NCBI GenBank assembly: GCA_004297395.1
Contig: SCUO01000019.1
Location: 1 to 34,100, forward strand
DNA: 34,100 nt
Source: Chloroflexota bacterium
Lineage (GTDB): Bacteria; Chloroflexota; Limnocylindria; Limnocylindrales; CSP1-4
Direction: 5' to 3'
In this document: positions 7,745-16,379 of the stretch, piece after piece
Numbering within the stretch: position 1 is the stretch's first letter
Layout of the letters: every line of letters begins with the position of its first letter
The notes under the pieces: generated by a model
What the model saw: the letters and a program-made list of their open reading frames with translations, nothing else
Database searches by the model: none
What the model was told of the DNA's origin: nothing
Made by a program: the position numbers and the translations under genes

Positions 7745-9997
7745 TCACGGCCGCTCCTGCAGGGCCCGCCAGACCCGTTCCGGCGTCAGGGGCAGGTCAC
7801 GGATCGCGACCCCGGTCGCGTCCCGGACCGCTGCTCCGACCGCGGAGGCGACGCACAGCAGGGCGCCCTCGCTCATGCCCTTCGATCCGTACGGCCCAGG
7901 GCCATCCTCGTTCTCGACGTGCTCGCTGATGATCTCGAGCGGCAGGTCCAGGCTGGTCGGGATCCGGTAGTCGATCGCGCCGAGGTTCCGGATCCGGCCA
8001 CCGTCGTCGAAGATGTAGTGCTCCATCAGCGAGTGGCCGAGGCCCTGGATCGCGGCCCCCTCGTCCTGCATCCGGACCTGGAGTGGGTTGATCGCTTTGC
8101 CGACGTCGGAGACCGTCACGTAGCGGGTGATGGTCACGTCCCCTGTGGCCTCGTCGACGGACGCCTCGACGGCGGTGCAGTTGAACTCGAAGAACGCCGC
8201 GCTGCCACCGAGCGGGTGGTCCGGCTCGGCGTCCTTGCGCATCTCGCCGTTGCCGATGAGCTCGCCGCCCAGCCGGCCGAGGCCCGGCACGAGGACCTCG
8301 AGGACCGTCAGCTCGCGATCCGGAAGACGGACGACGCCGCGATCCACGCTGATCGCGGCCTCGTCGACGGCGTGGAGCCTGGCCGCCATGCCCCGGAGCT
8401 TGGCTTGGATCTCGCGGCAGGCGGCCAGGACCGCGTTGCCCATGAGAACCGTCGAGCGGCTGGCCGAGGTCTGCTGGTCGTACGGGACGATCGCGGTGTC
8501 GCCCATGACCACGGTCACCGCCTCGAGCGGCGCCCCGAGTTCCTGGGCCGCGATCTGGGCGAACACCGTCCGGGCGCCCTGGCCCATGTCGGAGGTCCCG
8601 GCGAAGACGATGACGCTGCCGTCGACGAGGAGGCGGACGGTGGCGTACGACAGGCCCGTGGTCGGGCCGGACTTGATCCCCACGGCGATGCCTCGGCCGT
8701 GACCGGCCGGCAGCGGCGAGCCCCAGTCGATGAGCTCGGCCGCCCGGCGGACCGATTGGTCCCAATGCCCGTCGCAGGGCGTGTCGAACGGGATGAAGGC
8801 CTCGCCCTTCCGGGCCAGGTTCCGGAGCCGGATCTCGAGGCGGTCGATGCCGAGGGCCCGGGCGCCCGCATCGAGGTTCGATTCCACGGCCCAGTTGACC
8901 TGGGGGTTGCCGAAGCCCCGGAACGCCGTCGACGGCACGGTGTGGGACAGGACGCTTCTGGCCAGGATCCGGCCGGCCGGGACGCGGTAGGGGCCGCAGC
9001 CCGGATAGCTGCCCTTGCCGACCACCCGGTCGGCGATGTCGGCGTAGGCGCCGATGAGGTAGTCGGCGGCGATGTCCTGGAAGACGAGCGTGCCGTCGGC
9101 CCGGAAGCCGGTCCGGACGTTGACTCCGGCGCCGGCCCGGCGGACGGCCTGGAAGGTCTCCTCGAGGCTCAGCACCAGGCGGACGGGGCGTCCGGTCCGG
9201 AGGGCCATGAAGGCCACCAGCGGCTCGTACTTGGTGTGCTGCTTGCCGCCGAATCCGCCGCCCGGGTCGGGCGCATGGACACGGACCTTCGAGAGTGGCA
9301 GCCCGAGCAGGTCGGCCAGGACCTTCTGGAGCCAGTTGGGGTGCTGGATCGAGCTCCAGATCGCGATCCCGTCGCCGTCAGGCGCGGCCATGAAGGCGTG
9401 CGGCTCGATGGCGAAGTGGGTGACGATCGGGAACGTGTAGCGGTGCTCCACCACCAGGTCGGCCACGGCGGCATCGACGTCGCCCCAGCCGACCCGGTGC
9501 TCCCGCAGGACGTTCGTCGCGGCGAGCCGGTCGTTGGGCCGAAGGGCCGGATCCTGCACGAGCGGCGCGGCCGGGTCGAGGGCCGCCTCCAGGCTGACGA
9601 CCGCCGGCAGCTCCTCGTAGTCCACCCGGACGAGGGCCGCGGCCGCCTCCGCGGCATCCTTCGTGTCGGCCGCGACCGCGGCCACGGGGTCGCCGTGGTA
9701 CTTCGTCTCGCCGATCGCGATGACCGGCCGGTCGCGGAACTGCGGTCCGAACCGGGGCATCGGCTGGGGCAGGTCGGCGGCGGTCACCACCACCCGGACG
9801 CCCGGCACGCGCTCAGCCGCGCTGACGTCGATGGCCACGATCCGCGCCCGGGCCACGGGCAGGGTCACGAGCTTCGCGTGGAGCTCGTCGGGCAGGTGCA
9901 GGTCGGCGACGTAGCGCTGGAGGCCGGTGACGCGATCGGGTCCGCCGACCCGACGCGGTGAATCGCCAACCCGACCGGCGAGGCTCACGACGCTCAT
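7745..9997 (-). CDS. Molybdenum hydroxylase large (molybdopterin-binding) subunit
   Basis: A 750-residue catalytic subunit of a xanthine-dehydrogenase/CO-dehydrogenase family enzyme. The ATG at 9997 overlaps the stop of the 2Fe-2S gene by four bases (ATGA). The N-terminal aldehyde-oxidase a/b hammerhead begins GGPDRVTGLQRYVADL. Molybdopterin regions include GGGFGGKQH, TAFRGFGNPQ (about residue 355) and QTSASRSTVLMGNAV. The catalytic Glu is Glu710 in GSKGMSEGALL. The AFRGFG loop, rather than the Cys-bearing loop of CO dehydrogenase, indicates hydroxylation of an organic substrate (N-heterocycle or aldehyde). It forms a heterotrimer with the next two upstream genes. No accessory XdhC or CoxD-type gene is beside it. 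Confidence 0.92.
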   Translation of the reverse strand: MSVVSLAGRVGDSPRRVGGPDRVTGLQRYVADLHLPDELHAKLVTLPVARARIVAIDVSAAERVPGVRVVVTAADLPQPMPRFGPQFRDRPVIAIGETKYHGDPVAAVAADTKDAAEAAAALVRVDYEELPAVVSLEAALDPAAPLVQDPALRPNDRLAATNVLREHRVGWGDVDAAVADLVVEHRYTFPIVTHFAIEPHAFMAAPDGDGIAIWSSIQHPNWLQKVLADLLGLPLSKVRVHAPDPGGGFGGKQHTKYEPLVAFMALRTGRPVRLVLSLEETFQAVRRAGAGVNVRTGFRADGTLVFQDIAADYLIGAYADIADRVVGKGSYPGCGPYRVPAGRILARSVLSHTVPSTAFRGFGNPQVNWAVESNLDAGARALGIDRLEIRLRNLARKGEAFIPFDTPCDGHWDQSVRRAAELIDWGSPLPAGHGRGIAVGIKSGPTTGLSYATVRLLVDGSVIVFAGTSDMGQGARTVFAQIAAQELGAPLEAVTVVMGDTAIVPYDQQTSASRSTVLMGNAVLAACREIQAKLRGMAARLHAVDEAAISVDRGVVRLPDRELTVLEVLVPGLGRLGGELIGNGEMRKDAEPDHPLGGSAAFFEFNCTAVEASVDEATGDVTITRYVTVSDVGKAINPLQVRMQDEGAAIQGLGHSLMEHYIFDDGGRIRNLGAIDYRIPTSLDLPLEIISEHVENEDGPGPYGSKGMSEGALLCVASAVGAAVRDATGVAIRDLPLTPERVWRALQERP

Positions 9998-10470
9998 CGC
10001 TGGTCCGCCTTCGCCGCGGCCAGGACCGCGGCCGTGATCTGGCCGTAGCAGCCGCAACGGCAGAGATTGCCGGCCAGGCCGTCCTGGATCTCCGCGACCG
10101 ACGGTGATGGAACGCGCCGGAGGAGATCGTCGGCGGCCATGACCTGGCCCGGGATGCAGAAGCCGCACTGGACGCCGCCCTCGTCCAGGAACGACCCCTG
10201 GAGCCGGGTCAGCCCGCCGTCCGGCGCCAGGCCCTCGACGGTCGTGACCTCGCCGCCGTCGGCCTCGACGGCAAGGACGAGGCACGAATCCACGATCCGG
10301 CCGTCGAGCCGGACGGTGCACGCCCCGCACTCCCCCACCAGGCAGCATTCCTTCGTGCCGGTCAGCTGGAGGTCGTCGCGGAGGACCTCGAGGAGGGTGT
10401 GATGGGCGGCGACCTCGATGGTCCGGGCTCGCCCGTTGACAATGACCTGGATCGGGATCATGCCGTTCAC
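9994..10470 (-). CDS. Molybdenum hydroxylase 2Fe-2S subunit
   Basis: A 158-residue electron-transfer subunit with two [2Fe-2S] sites. The plant-ferredoxin-type cluster uses Cys43, Cys48, Cys51 and Cys63 in ECCLVGECGACTV and DSCLVLAVEA; Cys42 sits where Gly is common. The second cluster in the helical domain uses Cys102, Cys105, Cys137 and Cys139 in QCGFCIPGQ and LCRCGCY. It overlaps both neighbours by four bases, which indicates translational coupling in the order FAD subunit, 2Fe-2S subunit, Mo subunit. It lacks a Tat signal, so the complex is cytoplasmic. Confidence 0.95.
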   Translation of the reverse strand: MNGMIPIQVIVNGRARTIEVAAHHTLLEVLRDDLQLTGTKECCLVGECGACTVRLDGRIVDSCLVLAVEADGGEVTTVEGLAPDGGLTRLQGSFLDEGGVQCGFCIPGQVMAADDLLRRVPSPSVAEIQDGLAGNLCRCGCYGQITAAVLAAAKADQR

Positions 10471-11339
10471 CGGCCTCCCTCCGCGGCGGCGAGCCGCTCG
10501 ATGGCGATGTCAAGGCCGCGAAGGCCGAGGACACGGAGCATCGCCAGCCGATATTCCGGGCTGGCCCGCATGGAGCGCGGCGACGGGCTGGCGTCGGCGA
10601 ACATCCGCTCGAGGAGCTCGGCCTTCGCCTCGGGGGTCGCGGTCCTGTCGGCCAGGAGCCCGGTGGCGTCGACGGCGACGACCGGCCGCGGGCCCACGCT
10701 GCCATAGGCCAGCCGGGTCACCCCGGCCGTGTCGATGGCGCAGGCGAGCGTCACCGAGGCGAGGTCGTGGCCGCGCCGGCGCGTCCGTCGGAGGTGGACC
10801 GAGCCGACCCGGCCCGCGGGGATGGGCAGCTCGATGGCGGTCACCAGCTCGCCGCGGCCGAGGGTCGTCACGCCGGACCGGACGAACAGCTCGTCGATCG
10901 GGATCCGCCGGCTGCCGGCCGGCCCGGCGGTGACGGCGATTGCCTCATGGACGAGCAGGGCCGGCGCGGTGTCGGCCGCCGGCGACGCGTTGCAGACGTT
11001 GCCGCCGAGGGTCGCCCGATTCCGGATCTGGACCGAGCCGACGACCGCGGCCGCCTCGGCCAGGGCCCGGAAGTGCATGGCGACGCGCGGGTCCGCGGCG
11101 ATGTCGGTCATGACGGTGGTGGCAGAGATCACGAGCCGGCGATCGATCTCCCTGATCCCGGGCTGCAGCTCGGCGATGCGCTTGAGGTCGATGACGACCT
11201 CGGGCACGAGACTGCCGTCGCGCAGCCGGATGATGAGGTCCGTGCCGCCGGCCAGGAGCCGGGCCTCCGGTCCGTGCCGGTCGAGGAGGGCGACGGCCTC
11301 AGCGATCGAGGTCGGGCGGGTGTACGCGAATGCTCGCAT
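10467..11339 (-). CDS. Molybdenum hydroxylase FAD-binding subunit
   Basis: A 290-residue flavoprotein subunit of the CoxM/XdhB type. It carries electrons from the 2Fe-2S clusters to NAD, quinone or another acceptor. Typical features are the N-terminal FAYTRPTSIAEAVALL, the FAD pyrophosphate loop LLAGGTDLIIRLRDG, and IRNRATLGGNVCNASPAADTAPALL. The C-terminal domain (CO_deh_flav_C-like) starts near TRRRGHDLASVTLA. The start codon lies 9 bases after the P-loop gene, and the end overlaps the 2Fe-2S gene by four bases. Confidence 0.92.
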   Translation of the reverse strand: MRAFAYTRPTSIAEAVALLDRHGPEARLLAGGTDLIIRLRDGSLVPEVVIDLKRIAELQPGIREIDRRLVISATTVMTDIAADPRVAMHFRALAEAAAVVGSVQIRNRATLGGNVCNASPAADTAPALLVHEAIAVTAGPAGSRRIPIDELFVRSGVTTLGRGELVTAIELPIPAGRVGSVHLRRTRRRGHDLASVTLACAIDTAGVTRLAYGSVGPRPVVAVDATGLLADRTATPEAKAELLERMFADASPSPRSMRASPEYRLAMLRVLGLRGLDIAIERLAAAEGGR

Positions 11340-11348
11340 GGCTCGGTC

Positions 11349-12236
11349 CTACAGGACCTTCTCGACCTCGTCGAGCAGGACCTGCGGCGTTGCCGCCCGG
11401 ATGAAGTAGAAGGGTCGCTCGCAGAAGCGCGCGACGAACGCCGCTCGCCGCTCCCGGAGCGCGTCCGTGTCGACGAGGGGCATCACGTGGCCGGGCGCCA
11501 GCAGCTCGTTCGTGAGGAAGTAGTTCTGGAGCGAGTGGAGGAACTGGAACTGGGCCTCGAAGGGGATGAGCCGGTTCGTCGCCGGGTCGAAGTTGCCGTC
11601 GATCGCCGGCACGATGACGAGGTCGATCTCCGGCGTCCCGTCGTGGAAGCCCCAGGTCGGCATCTCGCCCCAGAACTTCTCGACGCCCCGGTTCGGGGCG
11701 GCCTTGTCCGATCGCTCGGTCCCCTCGGTCCGCTTCACGAGGAACGGCTCGACGGAGCCCATCGCCGCCCGTCCGGCCTCGTCGATGACCGTCGTCTCGG
11801 ACGCGACCTGGAGGCCGCCCCGAAGGCCGGCCTCGATGAGGCCCATGCTCTTGCCGTGATTCGACTCGCCCCCGAGGAACAGGAGCGTCCGGCCGCGGTA
11901 GTGGACCGCGGCGCTGTGGGATGGATGCAGCCCGACGGCTTCCATCCGGAGCGCCAGCATCGCGACGATGACCTTCTGGATCGGACCAGCCGGCCAGGGC
12001 CCATCGAACCGGATGGCCCGGCCGTCGTAGGACACGGCCTTGTCACCGTCCTGGTGCCAGATGATGTCGGGCTCGACCAGCGACACCTCGGGCGAGATGC
12101 GGACGTCGGCCAGGCGGTAGTTGAGGAAGCTGAGGTCGTCGAGGACGTGCTCGCGCGGCTGGCTGCCGTGGACGTCCACCCGGAGGCTGGCGGCGCCGGC
12201 CGACATCTGCTCGGACAGCTGGAGCTGGTCGTTCAT
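11349..12236 (-). CDS. HPr-kinase-like P-loop protein of unknown function
   Basis: A 295-residue protein starting at the ATG at 12236, which has an AAAGGAA ribosome site. A Walker A motif GGESNHGKS (residues 122-130) follows a short beta strand, TLLFLG. The preceding HPSHSAAVHYRG and the following ETTVIDEAG resemble the C-terminal kinase fold of HPr kinase/phosphorylase and related PEPCK-fold NTPases. Residues 1-100 match nothing I can name. It lies between the GntR gene and the FAD subunit with tight spacing, so it belongs to the operon. No HPr or PTS gene is visible in the window, so protein phosphorylation as in HPrK is not supported. A small-molecule kinase or a maturation NTPase are alternatives. 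Confidence 0.75.
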   Translation of the reverse strand: MNDQLQLSEQMSAGAASLRVDVHGSQPREHVLDDLSFLNYRLADVRISPEVSLVEPDIIWHQDGDKAVSYDGRAIRFDGPWPAGPIQKVIVAMLALRMEAVGLHPSHSAAVHYRGRTLLFLGGESNHGKSMGLIEAGLRGGLQVASETTVIDEAGRAAMGSVEPFLVKRTEGTERSDKAAPNRGVEKFWGEMPTWGFHDGTPEIDLVIVPAIDGNFDPATNRLIPFEAQFQFLHSLQNYFLTNELLAPGHVMPLVDTDALRERRAAFVARFCERPFYFIRAATPQVLLDEVEKVL

Positions 12237-12276
12237 GGGTTCCTTTCGCGGGTCGGTGCCGACAGCGGTCACGTGG

Positions 12277-13014
12277 TCACTCTCCGGCGGCCGTCGCCGG
12301 CGTGAGCCGTCCGGTGGCGGGGGATGACGCGGAGCTGGGAGCGGCGACCTTCGGCGGTGCGCTTGCCCAATGGCTGCCGAGCATCGCCGCCGCGTTGGCG
12401 AAATGACGGTGGAGGACCTGGCCGACGAGCTCCGGGTCTCGTTCCCGGAGCGCCTCCAGGACGGGCAGGTGCTCGTCGGCAATCCGGCGCCGGTCGGCGC
12501 CGGGGGCGACGATCGTGATGTAGGTCCGGGAGAAGGGCTCGAGGGTTCGCCAGACCCGTTCCAGGGTGGCGTTCCCGGCGAGCTCCACGATTCGGCCGTG
12601 GAAGGCCGCATCGGCGGTCGCCTCGGCCCGGGTATCGCCGGCCTGGGCGGCCTGTTGCATCTCGTCGACGTACCGGGCGAGCTCGTCGAGATCGGCGTCT
12701 GACAGGCGCGTGACCGCCAGCCGCGCGCCGAGGGATTCGAGCTCGGCCCGGATCTCGAAGGCCTCCAGGAGCTCGGCCGCCGACGGGCGGCGGACACGAG
12801 CTCCACGGAAGGCGGTGGTCTCCACGACTCCGAGCGCCTCGAGATCGCGCAGCGCCTCGCGGACCGGGGCCTGGCTCGTCCCGAGCTCCCGGGCGACCCG
12901 GGTCTCGACGATCCGGGCCCCGGGCGGGTAACGCCCGTCAAGGATCGCCTCGAGGAGGCGCTCCTTGACCTGGGCGCTGAGGACGCTGCGCGAGATCGCG
13001 GAACTGCGGGTCAT
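12277..13014 (-). CDS. GntR-family (FCD/FadR subfamily) transcriptional regulator 1
   Basis: A 245-residue repressor-type regulator. The N-terminal winged helix runs from QVKERLLEAILDGRYPPG to RGARVRRPS, with recognition helix ELGTSQAPVREALR. The C-terminal FCD all-helical ligand domain shows the metal-binding pattern: Asp/His in DAAFHGRIVELAGN, His in EHLPVLEAL and His in HRHFANAA. It is inside the long operon, 10 bases after the PEP-synthase-like gene and 40 before the P-loop gene, so it is probably autoregulated through the 16380-16399 operator. Its recognition helix is identical to that of the second GntR at 25322-26029. The effector is probably the pathway substrate or an intermediate, which FCD domains typically bind as organic acids or sugar acids. 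Confidence 0.92.
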   Translation of the reverse strand: MTRSSAISRSVLSAQVKERLLEAILDGRYPPGARIVETRVARELGTSQAPVREALRDLEALGVVETTAFRGARVRRPSAAELLEAFEIRAELESLGARLAVTRLSDADLDELARYVDEMQQAAQAGDTRAEATADAAFHGRIVELAGNATLERVWRTLEPFSRTYITIVAPGADRRRIADEHLPVLEALRERDPELVGQVLHRHFANAAAMLGSHWASAPPKVAAPSSASSPATGRLTPATAAGE

Positions 13015-13024
13015 GGCGGTCCGG

Positions 13025-14797
13025 TCAGTCCTTCATCCCGACGGCCGTGAGGGCCGGCGCGTTGACGAGGATCTCGACCTCGCCGGTCGTGCCGTTGATC
13101 CGGATCCGGTCGCCGTTCTTGATCTGCTCGGTCGCCACGGATGTCCCGACGACGGCCGGGATGCCGAACTCGCGGGACAGGACGGCCGGGTGCGAAACCG
13201 TGCCGCCGGCGTCCGTGACGAGCCCGACGATCTTGGTGAAGAGGACGACCCAGGCCGGGTTCGTCATCTGGCAGACGAGGATGTCGCCGGCCCGGACGTC
13301 GTCGAACTGGTCCTCGCGGAGGACCACCCGGGCGACGCCTTCGACGACGCCCGGCGAGGCGCCGATGCCGGCGATCTGGCCGGCGACGGTGGATGCCTGC
13401 CGGTAGAACTTGTCGGGGAAGCCCCACAGGTTGAGGTACGGGAAGGCGAGCTGGGTCGCGGTCACTGTCCCGACCCACTCCTTGGGCCGGAAGGTGTAGG
13501 CCTTCTCGCGGGCGGCCTTGGCCTTCGCCACGATCGCCCGGCCGTCCATCGCGGACGGGTTGCCCATGAACACCCGGAGCTCGTTGTAGCGGAAGTAGAC
13601 GACGTCATCGGGGGCATCCAGGTCGCCCGAGGCGACGAGCTTGCGGCCGATGGCCAGGAGGACCTGGCGGACGTGGGCGTTGGCGCCCTGATCGATGTAG
13701 AAGTGGTGATCCGGGGTGAGCGGCGCCATCCGGAGGTTGATCTCGTTGGCGGCCCGCATCTCCTCGAGCGCCTCGCCCTGGAGACCTTCGAGGATCTCCT
13801 CCGCGGCGGCGGCGATGTCGGCGGCGAGCGCGCCGATCGTCTTGGGATAGTCGTAGTCGTTCTCGATGTAGCCGCGGACGAGCTCGATGACGGGCTCCAT
13901 CACCTCGACCACGTTCGGGAAGATGAACTCGTGGCTCCAGACGGCGTGCCAGCCGTATTCCTTCTGGTACGGATGGACCCGCTCGTCGATGAAGCGGCGG
14001 CCACGCCCGCTGGCCTCGAGGGCGGTGATGATCTCGCCGGCCGTGTCGGCCTTGAAGATCGCCGCCAGCTCGGGATCGGCCTTGGCCTCTTCCTTCATCT
14101 TCCAGAGCGCTTCGATCGAGTCCCAGTTGCGGTCCCGGGCCGAGTTCTGGAGGCGCCCCAGGAGCTGCTCGTTGATCTTGCCGTGGGTCTTCTCCATGAC
14201 CGCCCGCAGGTTCAGGGTCGCGGACAGCTGGGCGAAGTTGAGCATCCAGTGGATCTTCCAGTGGCGATCGTGGATGTCGATCGCGTCCTCGAACAGGCAG
14301 GCCAGCTCCATGAGGTTGAGCGAGTCCTGCTTGTCGAGCATCCCCTCGAGGTAGCCGAAGTTGCGGTCCATCTCGGGGACCAGGCGGTCACGCCACCAGT
14401 TCACGAACTGGAGGCCGTAGGTCGGCAGGACGGCCCCGAGGTACGTGCCGATCTTGGCGGCGTACTCGGGATCCTCGGGCACGACCGGGCTTGTCGCGTA
14501 GTTGTACTCCTGGGTATCGACCTTGAGCCCGGCCTCGGCCGGGATCGCCGCCGTGTACAGGTAGCCGTTGATGTTCTTGTAGATCCAGTCGCTCGCGAAC
14601 GGCGTGCCGAACCGGCGGAACATGTGGTCGCACGACAGCCACCAGCCGCCGATGTCCTCGTACATCGGGCTCAGCGGATGGGGGCAATGGAGGTCGTCAT
14701 AGACCCAGAAGAGCAGCTTCTCGGTCTCCGAGGTCCAGCTGATCGGGAACTTCTCGTCCCCGAGGAACTGGCCCAGGACTTCTTCCTTGAGGGGCAC
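13025..14797 (-). CDS. PEP-synthase-like phosphohistidine protein without ATP-binding domain
   Basis: A 590-residue protein. I chose the GTG at 14797 because it has an excellent AAGGAGG site, although the frame stays open far upstream. Residues about 1-470 are largely helical with many aromatics (GGWWLSCDHMFRRFGTPF, WKIHWMLNFAQLSATLN) and resemble the substrate-binding middle region of rifampin-phosphotransferase/PEP-synthase relatives. Residues about 480-590 are the swivelling PEP-utiliser domain: GIGASPGVVEGVARVV, then His536 in DAGGTVSHPAVLSREFGIPAVVG, then GDRIRINGTTGEVEIL. The ATP-grasp domain needed to charge His536 is absent. The architecture recalls the larger subunit of two-component phenylphosphate synthase, which needs a separate ATP-binding partner. 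That partner could be the dikinase-like protein at 3490-5655 or a distant gene. Confidence 0.82.
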   Translation of the reverse strand: MPLKEEVLGQFLGDEKFPISWTSETEKLLFWVYDDLHCPHPLSPMYEDIGGWWLSCDHMFRRFGTPFASDWIYKNINGYLYTAAIPAEAGLKVDTQEYNYATSPVVPEDPEYAAKIGTYLGAVLPTYGLQFVNWWRDRLVPEMDRNFGYLEGMLDKQDSLNLMELACLFEDAIDIHDRHWKIHWMLNFAQLSATLNLRAVMEKTHGKINEQLLGRLQNSARDRNWDSIEALWKMKEEAKADPELAAIFKADTAGEIITALEASGRGRRFIDERVHPYQKEYGWHAVWSHEFIFPNVVEVMEPVIELVRGYIENDYDYPKTIGALAADIAAAAEEILEGLQGEALEEMRAANEINLRMAPLTPDHHFYIDQGANAHVRQVLLAIGRKLVASGDLDAPDDVVYFRYNELRVFMGNPSAMDGRAIVAKAKAAREKAYTFRPKEWVGTVTATQLAFPYLNLWGFPDKFYRQASTVAGQIAGIGASPGVVEGVARVVLREDQFDDVRAGDILVCQMTNPAWVVLFTKIVGLVTDAGGTVSHPAVLSREFGIPAVVGTSVATEQIKNGDRIRINGTTGEVEILVNAPALTAVGMKD

Positions 14798-14811
14798 TGT
14801 TGGTTCCTCCT

Positions 14812-16149
14812 TCAAACCTGCTCGACGGGCCGGAGCCCCTGGCCCGCGGCCGCGGCGCGGCGGCCTCGCTTGATGCGCTTCGGGTTCTCGGTGGTCCGCC
14901 GTCCTCCTCCGCTCGATGCGATCGATGCCTGACCGGCCCGAGCACGGATCTGCGCGTCGAGCCGCTCCGCCATCGCCGTGGCGAAGGCGGGATCGTTGAT
15001 GTCGGTGGCCATCTCGACCACCTCGACGTCCGGCCGCAGGGCGGCCTTCAGCTCCCGGATGAGGGCCGCGTCCGCGGCCGGGTCGTGGAATGGGCCGCCC
15101 GGGGTGGAGATCGACGACACCCCGCCGAGCGGGATGAAGACGGTCAGCGGGCCGGCAGCCCGGTTGAGCTTCCGGGCGAGGGTCCGTCCGAGCTCGGCGC
15201 ATTCGGTCTCGGTCGTCCGCATGAGGGTGACCGCGGCGTTGTGGACATAGAGGGTGCGGCCCCGGAACCGCTCGGGGACCGTGTCCTTCGGCCCGAAGTT
15301 GCACATGTCGAGGGCACCCAGCGACACGACCTGCGGCAGGCCCAGGACCCCGGCGACCTCGAGCCGGTCCGGCCCGGCCGAGAGCACGCCGCCGATCAGC
15401 TCGTCGGCCAGCTCGGTCGTCGTGATGTCCAGGGCGGCGGTGATGACGCCGGTTCGCATCAGGGCCTCCATGGCCCGGCCGCCGGCGCCGTTGGCGTGGA
15501 AGACCATGACCTCGTAGCCGCGGGCCTCGAGGAGCGCGCGGGCGGCCGTCACGCACGGCGTCGTGACGCCGAACATCGTCGCGCCGATGACCGGCCGCGG
15601 CCCGCGGGTCGACACGAAGCCGGCACCTGCCCGGGCCATGCCGGCGGCGGCCGCGGCGGCGTTGACCAGGACCCGCTCGGAGATGGCGTTGATCCCGGCC
15701 GCGTCCACCACCGGGTTCAGGAGCGCGATGTCAGTCGAGCCGACATACGGTCGCGTGTCGCCCGACGCCATCGTCGACACGAGCAGCTTTGGCACGCCCA
15801 CCGGCAGGCCCTGCATCGCAGTCGAGATGAGCGACGACCCGCCCGATCCCCCGACCCCCAGGATCGCGTCGAGGCGGCCTTCGGCCTGGAGCCGCCGGAC
15901 GATCGCTGTCGCCCCGCGCGTCATCGCGGCCATGGCCGGGCCCCGGTCGCCGGCCGCGGCGAGCGCGGCCCGGTTCGCCTCGCCGGCGGCGGCGACCTCG
16001 TCCGCGCTGATGTCCGCCAGCGGCGACGTGCTCCTGACACCGGCATCCACGATCACGACGTCACAGCCGTCGGCGCGGATGCGGTCGCGCAGGAACGCGT
16101 ACTCCTCGCCCTTGGTGTCGAGCGTGCCGAGCAGGACGACGGTGGCCAC
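14812..16149 (-). CDS. Tm-1-like ATP-binding / UPF0261 family protein
   Basis: A 445-residue protein of the Tm-1/UPF0261 family. The GTG at 16149 precedes the family's usual opening ATVVLLGTLDTKGEEYAFLRD, and a CGGAGGT site lies upstream. Further hallmarks are DAILGVGGSGGSSLIS (nucleotide-binding glycine loop), KLLVSTMASGDTRPYVGSTDIALLNPVVD, and GATMFGVTTPCVTAAR, then a second domain with VFHANGAGGRAMEALM. The family's biochemical role in bacteria is unsettled; the tomato Tm-1 N-terminal domain binds ATP. The last 40 residues are an unusual basic Arg/Lys/Ser-rich tail (RRTTENPKRIKRGRRAAAAG) beyond the normal family end. It is the first large gene of the operon and 14 bases upstream of the PEP-synthase-like gene. 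Confidence 0.87.
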   Translation of the reverse strand: MATVVLLGTLDTKGEEYAFLRDRIRADGCDVVIVDAGVRSTSPLADISADEVAAAGEANRAALAAAGDRGPAMAAMTRGATAIVRRLQAEGRLDAILGVGGSGGSSLISTAMQGLPVGVPKLLVSTMASGDTRPYVGSTDIALLNPVVDAAGINAISERVLVNAAAAAAGMARAGAGFVSTRGPRPVIGATMFGVTTPCVTAARALLEARGYEVMVFHANGAGGRAMEALMRTGVITAALDITTTELADELIGGVLSAGPDRLEVAGVLGLPQVVSLGALDMCNFGPKDTVPERFRGRTLYVHNAAVTLMRTTETECAELGRTLARKLNRAAGPLTVFIPLGGVSSISTPGGPFHDPAADAALIRELKAALRPDVEVVEMATDINDPAFATAMAERLDAQIRARAGQASIASSGGGRRTTENPKRIKRGRRAAAAGQGLRPVEQV

Positions 16150-16168
16150 GAACTTGGCTACCTCCGGC

Positions 16169-16324
16169 TCATCGTGACGAGCGCGGGGAGGACGAGCCGG
16201 GATGGACGGACGCCCGTTGCTCACTCGCCTCGGCGATGGGCATGACCGGAACGGACGAGGCTCCGTCCAGGGGCCGCGGGACGCCGCCGCGTCCGATGCG
16301 CTCGACCGTGACCACGTCGGTCAT
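16169..16324 (-). CDS. Possible small protein (51 residues) at the head of the long operon
   Basis: I found this short frame by reading the roughly 245-base leader between the promoter at 16401-16429 and the Tm-1 gene. An ATG at 16324 has a GGGAG site six bases upstream. The frame runs 51 codons to a TGA at 16169, 19 bases before the next start. It begins MTDVVTVERIGRGG and continues with Pro/Ser-rich sequence. Third positions are mostly G or C, as in real genes here, but less so towards the end. I recognise no family. It may be a real small protein, a leader peptide or chance. Confidence 0.35.
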   Translation of the reverse strand: MTDVVTVERIGRGGVPRPLDGASSVPVMPIAEASEQRASVHPGSSSPRSSR

Positions 16325-16379
16325 GCACGTCTCCCGGGACGCCTCGTGGGTGGGTCGCTGCCCGCGGGCTTGCCTCTAC

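Noticed and set aside
4699-7929. Plus-strand open frame of over 1000 codons across the dikinase, dehydrogenase and cyclase genes
   Set aside because: The minus strand carries three well-recognised enzymes with motifs and ribosome sites. The plus frame has no recognisable motif and spans gene boundaries.
7745-11339. Aerobic carbon monoxide dehydrogenase (coxMSL) as the identity of the molybdenum enzyme
   Set aside because: The subunit order fits, but the large-subunit active-site loop reads AFRGFGNPQ as in xanthine-dehydrogenase-type enzymes, not the Cys-containing CO dehydrogenase loop.
14798-15556. Upstream extension of the PEP-synthase-like frame, which stays open to 15556
   Set aside because: It would overlap most of the Tm-1 gene. 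The GTG at 14797 has an AAGGAGG site and starts where the protein begins to look non-shadow-like.
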